NCBI RefSeq assembly: GCF_003626535.1
Contig: NZ_RBAL01000005.1
Span: 310,001 to 374,000, forward strand
Reading direction: 5' to 3'
DNA from: Streptomyces hoynatensis
Lineage (GTDB): Bacteria > Actinomycetota > Actinomycetes > Streptomycetales > Streptomycetaceae
DNA: 64,000 bases
The notes below the pieces were generated by a model. The model had not been told where the DNA came from. It saw only the letters and a program-made list of their open reading frames with translations, and did no database searches. Both the position numbers and the translations under genes were made by a program. Positions 24,396 to 32,615 of the stretch are shown piece by piece (position 1 is the first letter of the stretch; the number at the start of each line of letters is the position of its first letter).

Positions 24396-24437
24396 GCGCC
24401 GGGGGCCGCCCCGCCCCCTGGCCGGCCCCGTCCCCCG

Positions 24438-25073
24438 TCAGCCCCCTTCGGGCCCTCCGTGTTCCCCGGGCTCCCCGTGCCCCGCGGGCGGTGCGTGGCC
24501 GGCGAGGACGAGGAGGCGGTCCACCAGCGTGCGAGCGAGGCGCTCGTCCGGGGGCCTGCCCCCCATCAGCAGGCGGAGGTACATGGGGGCGAGCACGACG
24601 TCGAGCAGGGTGAGCACGTCGAGGGCGGGTTCGCCGCGGGCGGCGGCGCGGTCGAGCATCGCCTGGAGCTGCCTGCCCCGCTCGTCGAGGGGGCGGGGGC
24701 CGCGGGCGGGGGCCTCCGCGGGGGCGGCGGCGCCGAGGGCGGACGCCCGCAGGTAGACGGCGCCCATGGGACTGGCCAGGTCGGCCGCCGCCTTGACCGC
24801 GTAGGCCGTGAGGTCCCCGCGCAGCGAGCCGGTGTCGGGAACCGGGGACTCCCGGCTGAGCACCTCGTTGACCACGTCCTCCACCAGGGCGGTCATCGTG
24901 CCCCAGCGGCGGTAGACGGTGGCCTGGTGCACGCCGGAGCGCTCGGCGACGGCCGCGATGGTGACCTCCTCGTAGGGCCGCTCGGCGAGCAGTTCGGCCA
25001 CGGCTTGGTGCACGGAGCGGCGTACCCGGGCGGCGCGGCCCCCGGGGCGGCGAACGGGCTGGGCATCGGTCAC
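24438..25073 (-). CDS. TetR-family regulator of the neighbouring membrane gene
   Basis: 211 residues from a GTG at 25073. The helix-turn-helix is 'VHQAVAELLAERPYEEVTIAAVAERSGVHQATVYRRWGTMTALVEDVVNEV'; the C-terminal TetR_C-type ligand domain contains 'PLDERGRQLQAMLDRAAARGEPALDVLTLLDVVLAPMYLRLLMGG'. It is divergent from a membrane protein gene. Two A/T-centred palindromes in the 110 bases between them are clear operators. The ligand is unknown. An upstream in-frame start would run through the first palindrome and is less likely. Confidence 0.9.
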   Translation of the reverse strand: MTDAQPVRRPGGRAARVRRSVHQAVAELLAERPYEEVTIAAVAERSGVHQATVYRRWGTMTALVEDVVNEVLSRESPVPDTGSLRGDLTAYAVKAAADLASPMGAVYLRASALGAAAPAEAPARGPRPLDERGRQLQAMLDRAAARGEPALDVLTLLDVVLAPMYLRLLMGGRPPDERLARTLVDRLLVLAGHAPPAGHGEPGEHGGPEGG

Positions 25074-25084
25074 GGCCGACACTC

Positions 25085-25106
25085 TATCGCGAAAATTTTT
25101 GCGATA
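25085..25106. promoter_or_regulatory. TetR operator 1 (AAAATTTT-centred)
   Basis: TATCGC and GCGATA arms frame AAAATTTT (one mismatched pair). It overlaps the -35 box TTGCGA at 25099 of the membrane gene and lies 12 bases before the TetR start. The A/T core stands out in this high-G+C DNA. Confidence 0.8.
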
Positions 25107-25128
25107 ACGGCACATCCGGGAGTAGCGT
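25099..25128 (+). promoter_or_regulatory. Putative promoter of the VC0807-type membrane gene
   Basis: TTGCGA at 25099-25104, 18-base spacer, TAGCGT at 25123-25128. Operator 1 covers the -35 box and operator 2 begins 14 bases after the -10 box, so repression by occlusion is expected. Confidence 0.55.
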
Positions 25129-25141
25129 ACCCGCCACCTCG

Positions 25142-25161
25142 AACGCGAAAATTTTCGCGTT
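25142..25161. promoter_or_regulatory. TetR operator 2, perfect 20-bp palindrome
   Basis: AACGCGAAAATTTTCGCGTT reads the same on both strands. It shares the CGCGAAAATTTT half with operator 1 (centre-to-centre 56 bases) and lies between promoter and ribosome-binding site of the membrane gene. Confidence 0.85.
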
Positions 25162-25183
25162 AGCCGTGAAGAGAGGGAAGCTC

Positions 25184-25951
25184 ATGGGCACCGCAGGGCC
25201 GTTCACCACTCCCCCTACTCCCCCCCGTCCCATCGCGCCCACCAGTCCCACCGCCGCGCGCCGCGGCACGTCTCCGCTCGTCGAGGTGGCCGTCTGGGAC
25301 GTCGGGCTGGTGCTCGCCGCCTACGCCGGCTGCCGGGCGGCCGGGGCCGACGGCGCCGGGTCACTGCTCGCGGCCACCGCGGCCGCCTCGCTGCGCACCC
25401 TGTACGTGGCCGTGCGCCGGCGGTCCCTCGAAGGCTTCTCGGCCGTGGCGCTCCTGGTCTGCGCCACCGGGCTCGGGCTGACCTTCCTCACCGGCGACGA
25501 ACGGGCCGTCCTGGCGGCGAAGTCGGTGACGACCGGCGCGGTCGCGCTCGCCTTCCTGGCGAGCCTCGCCACCGGCCGGCCCGCGGCGTTCGGCGTCGCG
25601 AAGCGCTTCGGCGCCCAGAGCGAGGACGAACGGGCGCGCTGGGACGGGCTGTACGCGGCCTCGCCGGCGTTCCGCCGCGTCTACGTGGTGATGACGGCCG
25701 TGTGGGCCGGGGCCCTGCTGGCCGAATCGCTGCTCCGGCTGCCGCTCGTCTACCTGCTGCCGCCGGACGCGGCGGTGCCGGCGTCCTCCGTGCTGCTCGT
25801 CGGGTGCCTCCTGGGCACGGCCGCGTGGAGCGCCTGGTACGGGCGGCGGGGCGAGCGGCGGGCGGCCGCCGCGGCGCCCCGGGGCCACCGGGGCCACGCC
25901 GCGGCGGCCCGGGGGGACGCGGCGGCGACGGCGCACGGCCTGGGCAACTGA
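25184..25951 (+). CDS. VC0807-family integral membrane protein
   Basis: 255 residues from the ATG at 25184, preceded by GAGAGGGAAG. Five or six membrane segments are visible, beginning 'VWDVGLVLAAYAGCRAAGADGAGSLLAATAAASLRTLYVAVRRRSLEGFS' and 'LLVCATGLGLTFLTGDERAVLAAKSVTTGAVALAFLASL'. This order, with a charged 'RRRSLEGF' loop, is that of the VC0807 group. The C-terminus is an Arg-His-Ala tail. TetR-VC0807 divergons are frequent in actinobacteria; a role in efflux or envelope stress is possible but unproven. Confidence 0.85.
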   Translation: MGTAGPFTTPPTPPRPIAPTSPTAARRGTSPLVEVAVWDVGLVLAAYAGCRAAGADGAGSLLAATAAASLRTLYVAVRRRSLEGFSAVALLVCATGLGLTFLTGDERAVLAAKSVTTGAVALAFLASLATGRPAAFGVAKRFGAQSEDERARWDGLYAASPAFRRVYVVMTAVWAGALLAESLLRLPLVYLLPPDAAVPASSVLLVGCLLGTAAWSAWYGRRGERRAAAAAPRGHRGHAAAARGDAAATAHGLGN

Positions 25952-25973
25952 CGCCGCGGAAGGCGCCGTTCCC

Positions 25974-26582
25974 GTGCCCTTCGCCGGAACTCAGGAAGAC
26001 GCTCACCACCTCATACCGCTGCCCTGGGTGGTGCGGCGCACCCGGCTGCCTCCGCTGGCCCTGCGGTGCGTGGCCTGCCCTTCCGGCCGTGCCACGGTCG
26101 GCAGGGGCAGGTTCCGCGTCAACGCCAACGGCAAACGCCTCGACGTCTGGCTCCTGGTCAACTGCGTTTCCTGTGACCGGACCGGCAAGCTCACCGTCCA
26201 CGAGCGCGTCCCGGTCCGCGCCCTGCCCGCCGGCCTGCTGGCCGGGTACGTGGGCGACTCCCCTCCCCTCGTCGCGGACACCCTCCTCGACCCGCTGATC
26301 GCCCGGCGCAACCGGTACGCGCTCGATTGGGACGGCTGCTGGGAATTGCGCGCGCACCCCGTTCCCGCGCATCCCTGGCCGCTGCGGATCGCGGTCGCCT
26401 TCGACGATCCCGTGCCCCTCCGCCCCGAGCGGCTCATCGCTCAGGGCCTCGGCATCAGCCGCGCGGAGCTCGCGCGGCGGGTCAAGAGCGACGTCCCGCT
26501 GCGGCGCACGCGGACCCGGTCCTTCTCCTTCCTCCTCCTGGGGCCGGGCGGGGGCAGGACCGAGCAGGCGGCGGCGCGCTGA
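25974..26582 (+). CDS. DUF1062 family protein
   Basis: 202 residues from a GTG at 25974. Two CxxC pairs ('LRCVACPSG' and 'LVNCVSCDRTG') frame the signature 'RFRVNANGKRLDVWLL', typical of DUF1062, a family of unknown function often found near transcription regulators. 'RNRYALDWDGCWEL' and the C-terminal 'LGISRAELARRVKS' helix, which looks like a DNA-binding helix, follow. The cysteines probably hold a zinc. It starts 22 bases after the membrane gene stop and may be cotranscribed with it. Confidence 0.88.
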   Translation: MPFAGTQEDAHHLIPLPWVVRRTRLPPLALRCVACPSGRATVGRGRFRVNANGKRLDVWLLVNCVSCDRTGKLTVHERVPVRALPAGLLAGYVGDSPPLVADTLLDPLIARRNRYALDWDGCWELRAHPVPAHPWPLRIAVAFDDPVPLRPERLIAQGLGISRAELARRVKSDVPLRRTRTRSFSFLLLGPGGGRTEQAAAR

Positions 26583-26698
26583 GCCCTCCCGCGGCGGCCC
26601 GGCGGCGGCCCGCCGGCGACTCGGCGGCGGGAGGAGGGGGTGGGCCGTGCACCCGGGCGCCGGTCCAGGAGGGTGCCCGGTCCGGGAGGGTGCCCGGT

Positions 26699-27421
26699 TC
26701 AGGCGGGCGGCCGGGCGAGCCAGTGGTACAGGGCCATGGCCACGCTCGTCGCCAGGTTGTAGCTGGAGACCCCGGGGCGCATCGGGAGCGCGAGCACCGC
26801 GGTGGCGCGCTCGCGCAGTCCCGGCGTCAGGCCGGAGCGCTCCGAGCCGAAGGCGAGCAGCGCGCCGGGCGGGATCGGCACTGCGCGCAGGTCCTCCCCG
26901 TCCGCGTCGAAGGCGTACAGCGGGCCCGCGGGCAGTTCCGCCGGCTCGGCGCGGCTGACGGCGGTCGCGAAGTGCAGCCCGGCCGCCGCGCGCAGCACGG
27001 CGGGGTGCCACGGGTCCACGGTGCCGGTGGTGAGCACGCCCGCCGCCCCGGCGCCCGCGGCCAGCCGGATCACCGCCCCCACGTTGCCCAGGTGGCGCGG
27101 CTGGTCGAGGACCAGGACGGGCGGGCCGCCGCCGGCCGGCCGCCGCGGGGCGGGGGTGGCCAGCGCCGCGACCCCGGTGGGGTGCGGGCGCGGGACGAGG
27201 GAGGCCAGTTCCGCGGGCGTCACCTCGCGCAGCGACTCCCCGAGCACACCGGTCAGGTCGGGCGCCAGCTCCCCGGCCAGACGCAGCGCCCCGGCCTTGT
27301 CCGCGGTCAGCGCGAGCGGGACCTCGGCGCCGAACCGCAGGGCGTGTTTCAGCGCGTGGAACCCGTCGAGGAGCACGGTGGCGCCGGACAGCTCCCGCCA
27401 GCGCGCGGCGAGGCCGCTCAC
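26699..27421 (-). CDS. SpoU/TrmH-family RNA 2'-O-methyltransferase
   Basis: 240 residues. The three SPOUT motifs are present: 'LGNVGAVIRLAAGAGAAGVL', 'LLAFGSERSGLTPGL' and 'LPMRPGVSSYNLATSVAMALY', which build the trefoil knot binding S-adenosylmethionine. An N-terminal substrate-binding domain of about 90 residues precedes it. It should methylate a ribose in rRNA or tRNA; the exact site cannot be told. The GTG at 27421 follows the HTTM stop by four bases, so it is the last gene of the DUF5819-HTTM-TrmH operon. Confidence 0.9.
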   Translation of the reverse strand: MSGLAARWRELSGATVLLDGFHALKHALRFGAEVPLALTADKAGALRLAGELAPDLTGVLGESLREVTPAELASLVPRPHPTGVAALATPAPRRPAGGGPPVLVLDQPRHLGNVGAVIRLAAGAGAAGVLTTGTVDPWHPAVLRAAAGLHFATAVSRAEPAELPAGPLYAFDADGEDLRAVPIPPGALLAFGSERSGLTPGLRERATAVLALPMRPGVSSYNLATSVAMALYHWLARPPA

Positions 27422-27425
27422 GCCC

Positions 27426-28985
27426 TCACCCGCGCTCCGCCCAGGCGGGGCGCGGGCCCTCGGCGGGCTGCGGGGGCCGCGCTTCCCCGGGCAGGTCCGC
27501 CGCCGCGGGGGCGGGCTCGCCGCCGCCGAGCCGCCCGGCGCCGCGGCCGAGGCGGGAGCCGAGCCACAGCAGGAAGGCGGTGGGCAGGAAGACGCTGTCC
27601 ATCGCGATCATCGCCAGGGAGAAGAACGGCAGGCCCATCAGCAGCGCAATGCCCAGGTGCTCGCCGATCATCGCCACCAGCAGGACGTTCTTCGCCTTGC
27701 GGTTCAGCAGCGCGAAGACGAAGCCGACCTGGACGAAGACGGTGCCGTAGCTCATGACGGTGACCAGCGTGCCGTTGCCGGCGAGGAGATCGGTCAGCTC
27801 GGGCCACGGGTTGAAGTAGTCCAGGTTCATCGGGTAGTAGACGGCGGTGCCGTCCTCCCAGCGGGAGCCCTGGATCTTGTACCAGCCGGCGGTGGCGTAG
27901 ATGAGGCACACCTCCGCCATGATCACCAGCAGCGCGGCGTTGTGCACGAGGTTGCCGAGCATGTCGCAGACGATCCTGGGCTCGCCGGGCGCGCGCCGGC
28001 GCACCGCCCACCACACGGCGTGCGCCACCCACATGCCGCCGAAGAAGGCCGTCCACACGGGGCTGTCGAGCTTCCCGGTGACCAGGGAGAGGAAGAGGGC
28101 AAGGCCGAGCGCCGCCCACACCGCCACGCCGACCGGGTCGGCCGGGTCACCGCCGCCGCGGGCCCGGCGCCTGGCGTCGAGCGACCACACCCGGCCGCAG
28201 CGGGTGAGGGCGAGGTAGAGGGCCATCAGGTGGATGACGTTGTCCCCGCCGTCCCCCATGAAGATGCTGCGGTTCTGCAGGGAGAGCACGCTGACCAGGA
28301 ACATCATCGAACTGGCCCGGGTGCGCCAGCCGAGCAGCATGCCGACGCAGGACAGGAGGGCGAAGTGGTAGAAGAGCTGGAACCACAGCCCGGAGTCCGA
28401 CCACAGCAGCACCGAGAAGGAGCCCTGGCTGTTCGCGAACTGGGTGGCCAGGTCGAAGCCCCAGGGGCTGCCCGGGCCGTAGAGCTCGTCGCGGTTCGGC
28501 CACTCGCGCAGCAGGAAGGCCAGCATCGTCGCGGCGAAGCCGATCCGCACCACGGCCGTCTGGTAGGAGCCGAGGGTGCGGCGGGTGACGTGGCCGATGC
28601 CGCGGCTCACCGCCGCCGCGACCCGCCGCTCCAGCGCGGTGGTGTAGTCGACGCGCGCGGGCGCCCCTCCCGCGGCCGGCGCGGGCGCCTGCGCGGGAGG
28701 CGCGGGCGGGTACGCGGGAGCGTGCGCCTCGGACGCCGGCGGGTACGCGGGCGCGTACGGCGCGTACGCATGCGGCGCGGGAGCCGCCGGCGGCGCGGGC
28801 TCCTGCGGTGCGGGGTCCGGCACCGCGGCGTCCTGCGGCGCGGCGTCCTGCGGCGCGGCGTCCTGCGGCGCGGCGTCCGGCACTGACGCGTCCGGCATCG
28901 ACGCGTCCGGCCCTGGCGCCTCCGGCTCGGGGGCGTGCTGCGCCTTGGCGGCGGGGCGGTCGGGGCGTGGGCTCGGCACGGTCAC
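27426..28985 (-). CDS. HTTM-domain membrane protein
   Basis: 519 residues from a GTG at 28985 overlapping the previous stop (GTGA). The first 150 residues are a Pro-Ala-Gln-Asp-rich extension with a 15-bp DNA repeat. The HTTM (vitamin-K-dependent carboxylase-like) region follows with many membrane segments, starting 'AVVRIGFAATMLAFLLREWPNRDELYGPGSPWGFDLA' and including 'SIFMGDGGDNVIHLMALYLALTRCGRVW' and 'IYATAGWYKIQGSRWEDGTAVYYPMNLD'. HTTM proteins are linked to gamma-carboxylation and unknown membrane chemistry. Its constant partner here is a DUF5819 protein, suggesting a two-component membrane complex. Confidence 0.9.
   Translation of the reverse strand: MTVPSPRPDRPAAKAQHAPEPEAPGPDASMPDASVPDAAPQDAAPQDAAPQDAAVPDPAPQEPAPPAAPAPHAYAPYAPAYPPASEAHAPAYPPAPPAQAPAPAAGGAPARVDYTTALERRVAAAVSRGIGHVTRRTLGSYQTAVVRIGFAATMLAFLLREWPNRDELYGPGSPWGFDLATQFANSQGSFSVLLWSDSGLWFQLFYHFALLSCVGMLLGWRTRASSMMFLVSVLSLQNRSIFMGDGGDNVIHLMALYLALTRCGRVWSLDARRRARGGGDPADPVGVAVWAALGLALFLSLVTGKLDSPVWTAFFGGMWVAHAVWWAVRRRAPGEPRIVCDMLGNLVHNAALLVIMAEVCLIYATAGWYKIQGSRWEDGTAVYYPMNLDYFNPWPELTDLLAGNGTLVTVMSYGTVFVQVGFVFALLNRKAKNVLLVAMIGEHLGIALLMGLPFFSLAMIAMDSVFLPTAFLLWLGSRLGRGAGRLGGGEPAPAAADLPGEARPPQPAEGPRPAWAERG
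28831..28875. repeat. 15-bp tandem repeat in the HTTM gene
   Basis: TCCTGCGGCGCGGCG occurs three times exactly at 28831, 28846 and 28861, encoding the repeated Asp-Ala-Ala-Pro-Gln unit of the HTTM N-terminus. The unit is a multiple of three, so copy changes keep the frame. Confidence 0.85.
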
Positions 28986-29713
28986 CGCCGGTACTCCTCT
29001 GGCAGGTCCTGGGAGCCGACCGGCCACCAGTCGAACTCCTGGTAGGTGGTCGAGGTGTCGAAGTCCTCGGGCCGCCACTCGGGGGCGGCGACCCGGGTGG
29101 TGGCCTCCCGGAACTGCACCCGCTGCACGGTGTCGAGGTCGAGGACGCCGGCCAGGCGCTCCAGCACGATCCGGTGCACGTACCGCTCCGAGAGCTTGCC
29201 GCGCAGGCCCACCGGGTTGCCCTCGTCGTCGTGGGCGCCGCGGAAGAAGTCCCAGCCGCGGCGCAGGATGTTCTGCGCGGTGTGGCTCGGGAGCGGGTTG
29301 TGCCTGATGTGGTCGATGTCGAGCTGCGTGAGGTCGTACCACTCGGTGACCCGGGTGCCCTCCTCGTTCCGCACCTCGGCGCGCGCCTGCACGGCGACGT
29401 TGCTCTGCAGCGGGTTCGGGGCGAACAGCTTCCAGTTCTGCTCGAACTCCGGGTAGATGTAGTCGTGGATCAGCTCGTGGTTGTCCTCGCTCAGCGTGTT
29501 GGACGGGGCCAGCACGAGGAAGACCATCGCCAGGTGGAAGACGGCGTAGAGCCCGAGCGCGCACAGCACCACGCCTATCAGCAGGCGCGAGGGAAGGGAT
29601 ATCGCCCGCAGGGCCACCGACTCCGTCGGCGTGTCCGCGAGGGAGGGCGGCGCAGCGCCCCTCTCCTCGGCGTCCTTCGGCGGCGTGTCCGCCGCTGAGT
29701 CGGATGGCAGCAT
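28982..29713 (-). CDS. DUF5819 family membrane protein
   Basis: 243 residues from the ATG at 29713 (GGGGGAG ten or more bases upstream). One membrane segment is near residues 45-70 ('LLIGVVLCALGLYAVFHLAMVFLVLAP'), followed by the family region 'NHELIHDYIYPEFEQNWKLFAPNPLQSNVAVQARAEV' and a soluble domain with conserved 'EWYDLTQLDIDHIRHNPLPSH'. Outside the cell this domain could work with the HTTM protein encoded next, which overlaps by four bases. Function unknown. The gene is divergent from paaA, with the PaaR-type operator in between. Confidence 0.82.
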   Translation of the reverse strand: MLPSDSAADTPPKDAEERGAAPPSLADTPTESVALRAISLPSRLLIGVVLCALGLYAVFHLAMVFLVLAPSNTLSEDNHELIHDYIYPEFEQNWKLFAPNPLQSNVAVQARAEVRNEEGTRVTEWYDLTQLDIDHIRHNPLPSHTAQNILRRGWDFFRGAHDDEGNPVGLRGKLSERYVHRIVLERLAGVLDLDTVQRVQFREATTRVAAPEWRPEDFDTSTTYQEFDWWPVGSQDLPEEYRR

Positions 29714-29778
29714 GCTCGGCCCGCTCCCCCAGAACTGCTGATGCTTGACCGAAGCACCGTACCCGGCCCCGGCGCGCC

Positions 29779-29807
29779 TTGACACGCCGGAGCACCCGCA
29801 TCACCAT
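29779..29807 (+). promoter_or_regulatory. Putative paaA promoter
   Basis: A consensus TTGACA at 29779-29784, 17-base spacer and CACCAT at 29802-29807. The operator at 29818-29831 sits at the expected transcription start, so a bound repressor would block initiation. Confidence 0.55.
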
Positions 29808-29817
29808 CGGAAGCCGA

Positions 29818-29831
29818 ACCGAACGATCGGT
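29818..29831. promoter_or_regulatory. PaaR-type operator before paaABCDE
   Basis: ACCGAACGATCGGT, the reverse complement of the operator at 21117-21130, extended by CGGT. It lies 43 bases before the paaA start. This places two separated gene groups under one regulator. Confidence 0.82.
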
Positions 29832-29873
29832 CGGTAGCCGGGGCCGGAGACCGGAGAGGGCGGGACGGGACCG

Positions 29874-30814
<941 letters not shown>

Positions 30815-30818
<4 letters not shown>

Positions 30819-31144
30819 GCGGCGCGGCGGACGTGCCCGGCGGGGCGGACCGCGTGCCCGGCGGGACGGACTGGCCGCTGTGGGAGGTGTTCGTCAGGCC
30901 CAGGCGCGGCCTCGCGCACACCCACGCCGGAAGCCTGCACGCCCCGGACGCCGAACTCGCCCTGCGCAACGCCCGCGACCTGTACACCAGGCGCGGCGAG
31001 GGCGTCTCGATCTGGGTGGTTCCCGCGACGGAGATCCTCGCCTCCTCGCCCGAGGAGCGCGACCCCTTCTTCGCGCCCGCCGCCGACAAGCCCTACCGGC
31101 ACCCGACGTTCTACGAGGTGCCCGAGGGGGTGCGGAGCCTGTGA
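30815..31144 (+). CDS. paaB: Phenylacetyl-CoA epoxidase subunit PaaB
   Basis: 109 residues from a GTG at 30815 overlapping the PaaA stop (GTGA). '[49 protein letters not shown]' is the family core; the first 20 residues are a Gly-Ala-Pro extension beyond the usual length. PaaB bridges subunits in the PaaABCE complex. It overlaps paaC by four bases. Confidence 0.96.
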
Positions 31145-31947
31145 ACGGGCCGGCGACCGGCGGGCCGGGCCGGGCCACCGGGGTGGTTCCCGAGGCGGCC
31201 GGGGCGGCGGGCACGACGGCGGGGACCGCCTCGGGGACCACGGAGGACGCCGCGCTCGCGCTGGGGGACGACGCGCTCGTCCTCTCCCACCGGCTGGCCG
31301 AGTGGGCGGGGCACGCCCCGGCCCTGGAGGAGGAGGTGGCCCTCGCCAACCTGGCCCTCGACCTGCTCGGCCAGGCCAGGACGCTGCTGACGATGGTGGG
31401 CGACGAGGACCGGCTGGCCTTTTGCCGCCAGGAGCGCGCCTTCCGGAACGTCCAGCTCGTCGAGCAGCCGAACGGCGACTTCGCCCACACCATCGCACGG
31501 CAGCTGTACTTCTCCACCTACCAGGAGCTGCTCTGGGAGCAACTCGCCGCCGGGGACGGGCCGTTCGCTCCCCTGGCGGCCAAGGCGGGGCCGGAGACCG
31601 CGTACCACAGGGACCACGCCGTCACCTGGACGCTGCGGCTGGGCGACGGGACCCGGCTGAGCCGGGAGCGGATGCAGCGCGCGGTGGACGCCCTGTGGCG
31701 CTACACCGGCGAGCTGACGCGGCCGGTGGCCGGGCTGGCCGGGGTGGACTGGGCCGCGCTCGCGGCGGGGTGGGCGGAACGCGTCGGCGCCACGCTGCGG
31801 GCGGCGACGCTGACGGTGCCCGAGGCACCGGCCCGTGCGGTCTGGTCGGCGGGCGGCGGGCGGCAGGGCATCCACACCGAGCCGTTCGGCCGCCTGCTCG
31901 CCGAGATGCAGCACCTGCACCGCAGCCACCCGGGGGCCAGGTGGTGA
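31141..31947 (+). CDS. paaC: Phenylacetyl-CoA epoxidase subunit PaaC
   Basis: 268 residues from a GTG at 31141 overlapping the paaB stop. After a 40-residue Gly-Thr-Ala-rich extension the ferritin-like PaaC fold begins ('DALVLSHRLAEWAGHAPALEEEVALANLALDLLGQARTLL') and continues with 'FRNVQLVEQPNGDFAHTIARQLYFSTYQELLWEQLA'. PaaC is the structural partner of PaaA and lacks the iron ligands. Ends overlapping paaD (GTGA). Confidence 0.96.
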   Translation: MNGPATGGPGRATGVVPEAAGAAGTTAGTASGTTEDAALALGDDALVLSHRLAEWAGHAPALEEEVALANLALDLLGQARTLLTMVGDEDRLAFCRQERAFRNVQLVEQPNGDFAHTIARQLYFSTYQELLWEQLAAGDGPFAPLAAKAGPETAYHRDHAVTWTLRLGDGTRLSRERMQRAVDALWRYTGELTRPVAGLAGVDWAALAAGWAERVGATLRAATLTVPEAPARAVWSAGGGRQGIHTEPFGRLLAEMQHLHRSHPGARW

Positions 31948-32606
31948 GCGAGGGGCGCACGACGGCGGGCACGCCGGCGGACGAGGTGGCGGGCGCACCG
32001 GCGGAGGCGCCGGGCGCACCGGCGAAGCTGACGGAGGGGGCGCAGGGGGTGCAGGTGACGGAAGCGGCGCAGGTGACACAGGGGGCGCAGGTGACGGAGG
32101 CGACCGAGGCGGCGCGGCTGCGGGCGGTGGCCGCCGCGGTGCCCGATCCGGAGCTGCCGGTGATCGGGCTCGGCGACCTCGGCGTGCTGCGCGGGCTGCG
32201 GCTGCTCGGCGCCGGCCGCGTCGAGGTGGAGCTCACGCCGACCTACACCGGGTGCCCGGCCGTCGAGGCGATGGCCGGGGAGGTGCGGCGGGCGCTGCTG
32301 GCCGCGGGCGCCGCCGAGGTCGAGGTCCGGCGCGTCCTCGCCCCGCCCTGGTCCACGGACGACATCACCGCGGAGGGCCGCCGCCGGCTGGCCGCCGCCG
32401 GGATCGCGCCGCCGAGGCCGCTGGGCCGCGCCCCGGTGACCGTTCCCCTCCTCCCCGGCCCGCCGGGCGAGGAGCACCCCGTCCGCTGCCCGCGCTGCGG
32501 CGCCGCGGACACCGAGCTGATCAGCCGCTTCTCCGCCACCCCCTGCACGGCCCTGCGCCGCTGCGCGCGCTGCGCCGAACCGTTCGACCAGGTCAAGGAA
32601 CGCTGA
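31944..32606 (+). CDS. paaD: Phenylacetate degradation Fe-S assembly factor PaaD
   Basis: 220 residues from a GTG at 31944 (GTGA overlap). A 50-residue low-complexity N-terminus contains a short Val-Thr-Glu-Ala repeat. The MIP18/DUF59 domain follows ('VPDPELPVIGLGDLGVLRGL', 'ELTPTYTGCPAVEAM'), with the conserved Cys. A zinc ribbon at the end ('CPRCGAAD', 'RRCARCAEPFDQ') gives two CxxC pairs. PaaD is thought to help mature the Fe-S centre of PaaE. The ribosome-binding site for paaE follows its stop. Confidence 0.94.
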   Translation: MSEGRTTAGTPADEVAGAPAEAPGAPAKLTEGAQGVQVTEAAQVTQGAQVTEATEAARLRAVAAAVPDPELPVIGLGDLGVLRGLRLLGAGRVEVELTPTYTGCPAVEAMAGEVRRALLAAGAAEVEVRRVLAPPWSTDDITAEGRRRLAAAGIAPPRPLGRAPVTVPLLPGPPGEEHPVRCPRCGAADTELISRFSATPCTALRRCARCAEPFDQVKER

Positions 32607-32615
32607 GGAGCGCGG

